Notes under the pieces: model-generated | Databases searched by the model: none | Told to the model about the DNA's origin: nothing | What the model saw: only the letters and a program-made list of their open reading frames with translations | Shown here: positions 58,322-64,000 of the stretch, in pieces | How the letters are laid out: the number at the start of each line of letters is the position of its first letter | Position numbering within the stretch: position 1 is the first letter of the stretch | Assembly: GCA_017462735.1 (NCBI GenBank) | Contig: JAFTQO010000003.1 | Location: 21,923 to 85,922 of the forward strand | DNA: 64,000 nt | Reading direction: 5' to 3' | Source of the DNA: Clostridia bacterium | GTDB taxonomy: Bacteria > Bacillota > Clostridia > Christensenellales > Borkfalkiaceae | Position numbers and translations under genes: made by a program

Positions 58322-58849
58322 TTAATCCACCAACGTTTCGTAGATAGCGGAATACAAATCGGAAGCTTTGCATTCCCAGTTTTTATAAATATTTTGCGCC
58401 GTTTTCTTGTCGGGTACGACGAACTTTAATTCAAGCATAGGCTGTACGGGCGCAAGGATTTTTAAAAAGACGGTATACGTGCCGTCGACGTTTTGATAAT
58501 AGTCCGCCTTGCATTCCTGACGGTTACGCAGCGTTCCGCTGTTATTCTTGATATAGGAAGAAATTTCGTCGCGGATACTTTTCGGGATTTTGATATAAAA
58601 ATTATTCAAGCTTTCCCGACCATCTCCTGTAATGACGTAAAGGGGCTCTTCATCGGGCGAGGGGATACGGCAAATGAAGCCATCGTCCAAAAGTCGAGGC
58701 AACAATTCCTTGCAATCCATATAATTCAGCCAACTGTTAACGGTCGTACAGGTTTCGAGTAAAATCCGCTCGGAAAGTGCGGTTTCCATTTTATCGAACA
58801 CGAACAGTACGATCAGTTTGTTGACGGACGTTTCGCCTTGAATTTGCAT
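58322..58849 (-). CDS. DUF4364 family protein
   Basis: A 175-residue protein matching the DUF4364 family of Clostridia: VNKLIVLFVFDKMETALSE near the start, then LLPRLLDDGFICR and LYVITGDGRESLNNFYIKIPKSIRDEI. The N-terminal half resembles a winged helix-turn-helix, so it may regulate transcription; no target is known. RBS AAAAAGGAG. It lies 68 bp upstream of the TSCPD gene on the same strand. Confidence 0.78.
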   Translation of the reverse strand: MQIQGETSVNKLIVLFVFDKMETALSERILLETCTTVNSWLNYMDCKELLPRLLDDGFICRIPSPDEEPLYVITGDGRESLNNFYIKIPKSIRDEISSYIKNNSGTLRNRQECKADYYQNVDGTYTVFLKILAPVQPMLELKFVVPDKKTAQNIYKNWECKASDLYSAIYETLVD

Positions 58850-58927
58850 TGGTTTAGCTCCTTTTTATTTTTTCGGGATAGAAAACAGCCGCATAGGACG
58901 TGCGACTGCTACTTTTGAAACGACACT

Positions 58928-58956
58928 ATTATACATAAAAATTTTTTGAAAATCAA
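58928..58956 (-). promoter_or_regulatory. Promoter of DUF4364 gene
   Basis: Minus strand TTGATT (plus 58951-58956), 17-bp spacer, TATAAT (plus 58928-58933). Confidence 0.65.
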
Positions 58957-58998
58957 GATATTTTGCAAAAAAATATTTATTATTTTTCGTTTTTGTGT

Positions 58999-59004
58999 TA
59001 TAAT
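58999..59004 (+). promoter_or_regulatory. -10 box of NUDIX gene
   Basis: TATAAT about 48 bp before the ATG; the -35 region is T-rich and not clear. Confidence 0.45.
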
Positions 59005-59052
59005 GAATAAAAAAACAAGGCTTCTCTAACGAAAATGCCGAAAGGAGCAGTT

Positions 59053-59586
59053 ATGGAATACGTGGAAAAAACTGTGAAAAAGAATTACGTATACGAGGGC
59101 AAGATTCTAACCGTTCGAAAAGACGATGCGCTTTTACCCGACGGTAGGGCGTGTATCCGTGAAATTATAGAACACAGCGGCGGTGCGTGCGTTTTGTACG
59201 TAGAGCAGGGCAGGGTATTGCTTGTACGTCAGTACCGCTATGCCTACGGAGAAAGTATCTACGAGATCCCTGCGGGCAAGCTTGAAAAAGGGGAAGATCC
59301 CTCGCTTGCGGCACTTCGGGAATTGGAGGAAGAGGCGGGAATCCGCGCAAAGCGTTTAGAGCTTTTGTACGTGAATTATCCCACGCCTGGCTATACCAAC
59401 GAAAAAATTTATATCTATCGGGCATACGAGGGCGAGCAAGTCTCTTCGCATTTGGACGACGGGGAATTTTTGGACGTGGAATGGATTGAGCTTGACAAAG
59501 TCAAGGAGATGCTAAAAAAGGGCGAAATCAAGGACGGAAAGACGATTATAGCCTTGCAGCATTATTTTTTAACGGAAAAGGAATAA
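59053..59586 (+). CDS. NUDIX hydrolase (ADP-ribose pyrophosphatase type)
   Basis: A 177-residue NUDIX enzyme, most like ADP-ribose pyrophosphatases that hydrolyse ADP-ribose to AMP and ribose 5-phosphate. The NUDIX box reads GKLEKGEDPSLAALRELEEEAG (G-x5-E-x7-R-E-x2-E-E-x-G), followed by the family PTPGYTNEKIYIYRA. The start MEYVEKTVKKNYVYEGKILTVRKD is typical. RBS AAAGGAGC. An in-frame ATG at 59035 overlaps the RBS and is rejected. Confidence 0.88.
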   Translation: MEYVEKTVKKNYVYEGKILTVRKDDALLPDGRACIREIIEHSGGACVLYVEQGRVLLVRQYRYAYGESIYEIPAGKLEKGEDPSLAALRELEEEAGIRAKRLELLYVNYPTPGYTNEKIYIYRAYEGEQVSSHLDDGEFLDVEWIELDKVKEMLKKGEIKDGKTIIALQHYFLTEKE

Positions 59587-59591
59587 AGAGA

Positions 59592-59622
59592 AACCGAGGT
59601 CGGAAACAACCGACCTCGGTTT
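59592..59622. terminator. Terminator
   Basis: AACCGAGGTCGG, loop of six, CCGACCTCGGTT. The flanking T-run is short. Confidence 0.65.
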
Positions 59623-59658
59623 GCTATGCAGCAACGCAAGGAGAAAGGAGAAAAATTA

Positions 59659-59871
59659 TCAATGGCAGCCGCAGGAGCAACTACAGTTGCAGGGCGGCGT
59701 GAGAATCGCCGAGAGGGTTCCGTTTTTATACAAGCAGAACAAGAGTGCAGCGATAATCGGTAAACCGCAACCGCTGAATACGTTCGAGCAGAAGAAACCG
59801 TCCTTCGAACCGAGAATAAGCAGAGCGATAAGAATCCAAAGGGTGGAATTACCCTGAGTACAACAATTCAT
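59659..59871 (-). CDS. Small Cys-rich hydrophobic protein
   Basis: A 70-residue protein with an N-terminal cysteine pair (MNCCTQGN), two hydrophobic stretches (STLWILIALLILG and LPIIAALLFCLY), and the tail PPCNCSCSCGCH. ATG 59871 has an excellent RBS (AGGAGG). Such short Cys- and Gly-tailed membrane proteins occur in Clostridia and are often spore-linked, which is inference. A frame extending upstream to 59952 is less likely. Confidence 0.65.
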   Translation of the reverse strand: MNCCTQGNSTLWILIALLILGSKDGFFCSNVFSGCGLPIIAALLFCLYKNGTLSAILTPPCNCSCSCGCH

Positions 59872-60070
59872 AAAAACCTCCTGTGTTTCGCCGCAGGGGA
59901 TATGTAAATCGAGTTTTTGCCGCCATATCGGTAGAAAATTCCGAAACGGCATATAGCCTGCGGTTTTGTCTTTCTATTACATAGTATTCTATTTTCGCGG
60001 CTTTTGTGTCGTTTTTTTCGAAAAGCAGGGAAAAAAGGGGATAGATTATCGATTTTTTGCGTTCATTTTG

Positions 60071-60099
60071 TTGCGTTAATTGAAAAAATGCGTTATAAT
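60071..60099 (+). promoter_or_regulatory. Promoter of ECF S-component-coaX genes
   Basis: TTGCGT (60071-60076), 17-bp spacer, TATAAT (60094-60099). The transcript would begin near 60106. Confidence 0.65.
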
Positions 60100-60102
60100 A
60101 TA

Positions 60103-60181
60103 AGATACTCCATGGCGGGTACGCACGTGCGGCTTGACCGAAAGAATGGGGTAAATACATATTTTTTTTCTGCGGGTATCT
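60103..60181 (+). promoter_or_regulatory. Candidate structured leader of the ECF-coaX genes
   Basis: AGATACTC (60103-60110) can pair with GGGTATCT (60174-60181), closing a domain of about 80 nt that contains the palindrome CGCACGTGCG and CGG-CTTGA-CCG. It ends about 20 nt before the RBS GGAGG. The predicted start near 60106 would remove the first bases of the helix. I do not recognise it as a known riboswitch. Confidence 0.35.
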
Positions 60182-60214
60182 AAATGTAAATTAGAACTCG
60201 ATGGAGGTAATTGA

Positions 60215-60817
60215 ATGAAAAAAGAAGGCTTTTTCTCGGCGAAAAACGTTGCAACGCTTGCCATTTTGCTTGCGCTCGTCATTGTGTTACAGGCGTTTGG
60301 CGGCTCGTTTTCAATCGGTGCGGTGACGCTTAACTTCACTTTGATACCGCTTGTACTCGGCGCAATCGTATTAGGCCCTTGGGCTGGCGCGTTTTTGGGT
60401 TTTGCCAGCGGTGTGATTGTATTGATTCAGGTCATTTTAGCACCTACGGGCTTCTATTATATCATTTGGTCGAATAGTCCGTTCGTCACCACGATGATTT
60501 GTTTGGTGAAAACAACGGTTGCGGGTTTTGTTGCGGGTTGGATTTTTAATATACTTGAAAAGAAAAACCGTTACGCGGCAATTTTTATCGCCGCAGGGTT
60601 AGTGCCCATCATCAATACGGTACTGTTCGTTTTGGGTTGTCTTTGTATGTCCGACACGATTGCCTTGATGGCAGGGGGAGAAAACGTATTTGTCTTTATC
60701 CTCGTAGGCTTGGTAACCTTTAACTTTTTTATCGAATTTGCCATCAATCTGTTGTTTGCGCCCGGATTGCATACGGTATATAAAGCCGTAGAAAAACAGT
60801 TTAAAAAGAGTAGGTAA
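60215..60817 (+). CDS. ECF transporter S component, probable pantothenate type
   Basis: A 200-residue membrane protein with about six helices, the substrate-binding S-component of an energy-coupling-factor importer. The start KNVATLAILLALVIVLQAFGG and the second helix with IPLVLGAIVLGPWAGAFLGFASGV are typical. Substrate is not in the sequence, but coaX follows after 4 bp, so pantothenate (PanT-like) is the best guess. Energy-coupling subunits ecfA/ecfT are not in the window. Confidence 0.82.
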   Translation: MKKEGFFSAKNVATLAILLALVIVLQAFGGSFSIGAVTLNFTLIPLVLGAIVLGPWAGAFLGFASGVIVLIQVILAPTGFYYIIWSNSPFVTTMICLVKTTVAGFVAGWIFNILEKKNRYAAIFIAAGLVPIINTVLFVLGCLCMSDTIALMAGGENVFVFILVGLVTFNFFIEFAINLLFAPGLHTVYKAVEKQFKKSR

Positions 60818-60821
60818 ACTA

Positions 60822-61604
60822 ATGATTATTTGTATCGATATCGGAAATACGAATATTAAATATGCAATCTATAATGGCGAGGAATTAAAGGTTTCTTTCC
60901 GAGTGGCTACCGATTTCAAAAAGACTTCGGACGAATACGGTGCACAGCTTACAAGCATGCTCGCAGCGAATGGGATTTCGGTGGACGAGGTGACGGGCGG
61001 TATCGTCTCCTCCGTTGTGCCTTCCTTGGATTATACGGTGGAAAAAATGTGTTCGCTGTATTTGAATATCGAGCCGTTGCACGTAGCCCCTGGTTTAAAA
61101 TCGGGCTTGAACATTCGTTGTGACGATGCGAGAGAGGTGGGTGCTGACCGTATTGTAAACTGCGTTTCGGCAATCGTTGGCTATGGCGAAGGTACACCCA
61201 TGGTCGTGATTGACTTCGGTACGGCGACGACGTTTAATATCATCAGCGAGAATAACGAGTTTATAGGCGGCGTTATCGCGCCCGGTATTAAAGGTTCGCT
61301 CGATTCGCTTGTCAACGGCACGGCGAAGCTCCCGAGGGTAGAGATTGAAGCTCCGAAGAGCGTGATTGCAAAAAACACCGTAACCAACATGCAGGCAGGG
61401 ATTGTATTCGGCTTTGCAGGGCTCGTGGAATATATCGTCAAGCGCATTAAAAAGGAGCTGAAAACGACGAAGGTCAAAACGATAGCAACGGGCGGTTTTA
61501 GCGACGTCATTTCCAAGGAAATCGAGGGGATTGACGTAGTGGATAAGCTGTTGACACTCAAAGGCTTGAAATATTTGTATGATTTGAATACGCAGGCGGA
61601 ATAA
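60822..61604 (+). CDS. coaX: Type III pantothenate kinase
   Basis: A 260-residue kinase making phosphopantothenate, the first step of CoA synthesis. Phosphate loop CIDIGNTNIKYAIY at the N-terminus, DDAREVGADRIVNCVSAI with the catalytic Asp, and IDFGTATTFNII. The type III enzymes are ASKHA-fold and need a monovalent cation. It lies 4 bp after the S-component, pointing to vitamin uptake and trapping. Confidence 0.93.
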   Translation: MIICIDIGNTNIKYAIYNGEELKVSFRVATDFKKTSDEYGAQLTSMLAANGISVDEVTGGIVSSVVPSLDYTVEKMCSLYLNIEPLHVAPGLKSGLNIRCDDAREVGADRIVNCVSAIVGYGEGTPMVVIDFGTATTFNIISENNEFIGGVIAPGIKGSLDSLVNGTAKLPRVEIEAPKSVIAKNTVTNMQAGIVFGFAGLVEYIVKRIKKELKTTKVKTIATGGFSDVISKEIEGIDVVDKLLTLKGLKYLYDLNTQAE

Positions 61605-61651
61605 CCTGCGAGAGGATATAAAAAAGGAAAACACATCTGGAGGATTGTAGC

Positions 61652-62938
61652 ATGAAAAAGAGAGTAGGCGTTGCCATTCTTGGTTTGGGCGTAGTCGGCG
61701 GCGGCACGTATAGAACGCTGGTTGACCACAGGGAATTTTATCTCAAAACGCAAAACGTCGATATCGTTGTAGAGAGCGTTTTGGATAAGAATACAGCGAG
61801 ATTAAAAGAACTCGGTGTGCCTGAAGAATGCATTGCAGGCAGCATTGCTGAGGTTGTTGCAAACCCTGCAATCGACATCGTAATCGAGACGATTGGCGGC
61901 GTGGGCGTAGCGAAAGAATTTGTTATGATGGCGCTGAAAGAGGGTAAATCGGTCGTTACGGCAAACAAAGAAATGATTAGCAAATGCTCCCACGAGCTGG
62001 AACGTATCGCAAAGCGCAATAGCTGCGGTTTGTATTACGAGGCAAGCTGCGTAGGTGGCGTTCCCATTATCCGTACTCTTTTGGACGGTGTGCAGGCGAA
62101 CCACGTTTTGGAAATGATGGGTATCGTCAACGGTACGACCAACTATATTTTGACGAAAATGACGCAGGACGGCACCGATTATCAGACGGCGCTTAAAGAA
62201 GCGCAGGCGCTCGGCTATGCGGAATTCGACCCCACGAACGACGTGGAGGGCTTTGATTCCACGTACAAGCTTTCCATTCTTTCGTCGATGGCATTCCATA
62301 CGAAAGTGCCTTATACCAAAGTACACCGCGAGGGTATTTCCTCGGTCAAGGTTGAGGATATTACGATTGGTAAGGAATTCGGTTATACGTTGAAGCTGTT
62401 GGCAATCGGTAAAAACACGCCCAGCGGCATTGACGTGCGCGTACATCCTACGTTCATTCCCGATGCCCATCCCTTGGCAAGCGTAAACGACGCATACAAC
62501 GCAGTATATCTCCGCGGCGACGCGCTCGACGATATTATGCTGTACGGTAAAGGTGCAGGCGCATTCCCGACGGCAAGCGCGGTTGTCAGCGACGTTATTT
62601 ATGCGGCTACGCATTCGGAAATCAAATACTCGACCTTTAAAAATAACGCAACGGCAGACAGCGACGTGAAATTCGTTACCGATTTTTCGAGCGCGTACTA
62701 TATCCGTCTTTCCGTTGACGATCAGGCAGGTGTGCTTGCAAAAATCAGTAGCATCTTTGCGAAATACGGTATTTCGATTGTTGAAATTGCGCAGAAGAGC
62801 AAGAACGCAGGCGAAGAACGCGTGCCGCTTATTATCATCACGCACAAAACGCACGAGAATGCGATGAAGAATGCGGTTGCAAAAATCAATGCCTCCGACA
62901 TGGCGGCGGTAGAAGCGGTTATCCGCGTAGAAGCGTAA
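61652..62938 (+). CDS. hom: Homoserine dehydrogenase with ACT domain
   Basis: A 428-residue enzyme reducing aspartate semialdehyde to homoserine, on the way to threonine and methionine. NAD loop GLGVVGGGTYRTL, then ETIGG, ANKEMIS and EASCVGGVPIIRTL, NGTTNYILTKM, and the EFDPTNDVEGFDSTYKL segment. The C-terminal ~80 residues (VDDQAGVLAKISSIFAKYGISIVEIAQK) form an ACT domain for feedback control. RBS GGAGG. It is a single gene with its own terminator. Confidence 0.94.
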   Translation: MKKRVGVAILGLGVVGGGTYRTLVDHREFYLKTQNVDIVVESVLDKNTARLKELGVPEECIAGSIAEVVANPAIDIVIETIGGVGVAKEFVMMALKEGKSVVTANKEMISKCSHELERIAKRNSCGLYYEASCVGGVPIIRTLLDGVQANHVLEMMGIVNGTTNYILTKMTQDGTDYQTALKEAQALGYAEFDPTNDVEGFDSTYKLSILSSMAFHTKVPYTKVHREGISSVKVEDITIGKEFGYTLKLLAIGKNTPSGIDVRVHPTFIPDAHPLASVNDAYNAVYLRGDALDDIMLYGKGAGAFPTASAVVSDVIYAATHSEIKYSTFKNNATADSDVKFVTDFSSAYYIRLSVDDQAGVLAKISSIFAKYGISIVEIAQKSKNAGEERVPLIIITHKTHENAMKNAVAKINASDMAAVEAVIRVEA

Positions 62939-62945
62939 GTATTTG

Positions 62946-62972
62946 ACGGGCGAGCATTCCTCGCCCGTTTTT
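62946..62972 (+). terminator. Terminator after hom
   Basis: ACGGGCGAG, loop CATTC, CTCGCCCGT, then T-run. Confidence 0.85.
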
Positions 62973-62985
62973 CATAGAGGTGGCT

Positions 62986-63882
62986 ATGAACGGACTCGTG
63001 ATTATAAACGCCTATCCCAACGGCGAAAAATTCCTAAGACAAGGGGAGCGTATTGCAAGCGAACTCCGCGCTTTGGGCATGTCGGTAAACATGCTGAAAA
63101 GAGACGAGCTTCTCGCAGGGCTGAACGGCTTAGGCGAGGTGGCTTCCGATGCCATTTTAGGCGTGGATTTTGCCGTATATTTAGACAAGGATAAATATTT
63201 GGGACGACTTCTGGAAAAAGCCAATATTCGTCTTTTTAATCGCGCAGAGGCAATCGAGCTTTGCGACGATAAGTTTTCCACCTATCTTGCGTTGAGCGGG
63301 AAAGGGCTTCCGCTTGCCGAGAGCATTCCCGCGCCGCTTTGCTATACCCCGAATGCAATTCCCGATGACAAATTCCTGCAATCAGTAGCCGAAAGGTTGG
63401 GGTTTCCGTTGGTCGTTAAAAAGAGCTACGGTTCCTTTGGGCAAGGCGTTCAACTCGTACACGGTATGCCGAAATTGCGCGCTTTGGCAAAAGAATTTTT
63501 GTATACACCGCATTTTTATCAACGGTATATCCATGAATCGTGTGGACGGGATATCCGCGTAATCGTTATTGGTGGCAAAGCGTTTGCTGCGATGGAGCGC
63601 GTGGCAAGAACGGGGGAATTCCGTTCCAACGTCGAGCTTGGAGGCGAAGGTAGAACCATCGAGCCTTTACCTGAATATCTTGCGGTTGCCGAACGTGCCG
63701 CGCAGGCGCTTGGCTTGGACTATTGCGGCGTCGATTTGTTGGAAACGGCAGAGGGACCCGTACTTTGCGAGGTGAACTCAAACGCCTTTTTCGAGGGACT
63801 TGAAAGGGTTACGAATAAAAACGTAGCGGAGGCGTATGCGAAATATATATATTTCGAGATGAATAAAAAACAAGAAAAATAA
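62986..63882 (+). CDS. RimK-type ATP-grasp ligase
   Basis: A 298-residue ATP-grasp protein of the RimK/LysX-like group, enzymes that join an amino acid or peptide to a carboxylate. Seen are an N-terminal Rossmann-like domain (GLVIINAYPNGEKFLRQGERIASEL), the ATP-binding PLVVKKSYGSFGQGVQLV, YIHESCGRDIRVIVIGGKAFAAMERV, and metal-binding DYCGVDLLETAEGPVLCEVNSNAFFEG. The substrate cannot be told. ATG 62986 with RBS AGAGGTGG is preferred over a GTG two codons earlier. Confidence 0.85.
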   Translation: MNGLVIINAYPNGEKFLRQGERIASELRALGMSVNMLKRDELLAGLNGLGEVASDAILGVDFAVYLDKDKYLGRLLEKANIRLFNRAEAIELCDDKFSTYLALSGKGLPLAESIPAPLCYTPNAIPDDKFLQSVAERLGFPLVVKKSYGSFGQGVQLVHGMPKLRALAKEFLYTPHFYQRYIHESCGRDIRVIVIGGKAFAAMERVARTGEFRSNVELGGEGRTIEPLPEYLAVAERAAQALGLDYCGVDLLETAEGPVLCEVNSNAFFEGLERVTNKNVAEAYAKYIYFEMNKKQEK

Positions 63883-63900
63883 AATAAGCGTTTTTTCGAT

Positions 63901-63941
63901 AAAAAGTTTTGCAAAAAGACAAATATTTTGCAAAACTTTTT
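63901..63941 (+). terminator. Terminator after the ATP-grasp gene
   Basis: AAAAAGTTTTGCAAAA, short loop, TTTTGCAAAACTTTTT: a long AT-rich stem with a T-tract. Confidence 0.7.
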
Positions 63942-63951
63942 CTTTGTGCTG

Positions 63952-63980
63952 TTGACAAAATGCATACATTATGATATAAT
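63952..63980 (+). promoter_or_regulatory. Promoter for a gene beyond the window
   Basis: TTGACA (63952-63957), 17-bp spacer, TATAAT (63975-63980): perfect consensus, reading right out of the window. Confidence 0.8.
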
Positions 63981-64000
63981 CAATAGGATAAATATATTGC

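Larger units (their letters stand above)
59872..60214. other. Intergenic region before the ECF-coaX genes
   Basis: No gene is supported. It holds a promoter at 60071-60099 and a candidate structured leader at 60103-60181; the left 200 bp are AT-rich without clear features. Confidence 0.6.

Overview
The window reads as chromosome of an uncultured-type, low-to-mid GC Firmicute, most likely a Clostridia-class bacterium. The signs are mcsA-mcsB-clpC, a SpoVB-like flippase, TIGR04076, TSCPD and DUF4364 proteins, an ECF-type vitamin transporter subunit next to type III pantothenate kinase, canonical AGGAGG ribosome sites, and TTGACA-N17-TATAAT promoters with hairpin/T-tract terminators. The lineage is inferred from gene content only. 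No rRNA, transposase, integrase, phage gene or CRISPR array was found.

Layout. 0-7 kb: end of a phosphopantetheinyl transferase gene, TIGR04076 protein, dGTPase-like HD protein, DegV, RluA pseudouridine synthase, M20 amidohydrolase, GH2 glycosidase. 7-22 kb: a divergent XRE pair, nagB, cca and a lipid kinase driven by back-to-back promoters, PAS-SpoIIE phosphatase, ROK glucokinase, a three-gene envelope group (flippase, TupA-like ATP-grasp, DUF1295), a solitary MazF toxin, pgi, a SpoVB-like flippase, a LysM protein, and three tandem XRE genes facing a SLOG gene. 22-32 kb: metallophosphoesterase, then the UMP operon pyrB-C-F-K-(lipoprotein)-D-E behind an attenuator-like leader, then trpS and proS. 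32-43 kb: a collinear block of a membrane XRE regulator, mcsA-mcsB-clpC, and the shikimate pathway aroC-B-A-E-Q-K plus an SDR. 43-48 kb: small proteins, cupin, PHP hydrolase, two XRE switch loci with visible operators, GtrA and an alpha/beta hydrolase. 48-55 kb: a phosphate regulon, pstS, a fused pstC-pstA, pstB, phoU, phoB, phoR. 55.1-55.8 kb: six tRNA genes on the minus strand. 56-64 kb: DUF1294, purH, TSCPD and DUF4364 proteins, NUDIX, a Cys-rich peptide, ECF S-component plus coaX, hom, and an ATP-grasp protein.

The most interesting signals are not protein families. (1) The tetranucleotide AGCT is almost absent from 1 to about 55.8 kb and returns at normal frequency from about 55.9 kb, a sharp boundary beside the tRNA cluster that points to a misjoin or a recently acquired segment. 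(2) Partial copies of the 3' end of tRNA-Lys, joined to two conserved hairpin modules, sit on both sides of the pst-pho operon. (3) Five genes have a -10 TATAAT-type box exactly 6 nt from the ATG with no usable leader, so leaderless transcription is likely. (4) The pyr leader can form a 10-bp long-range helix that excludes its terminator. (5) One palindromic -35 hexamer is shared by the divergent cca and lipid-kinase promoters. Several small XRE loci carry clear palindromic operators.
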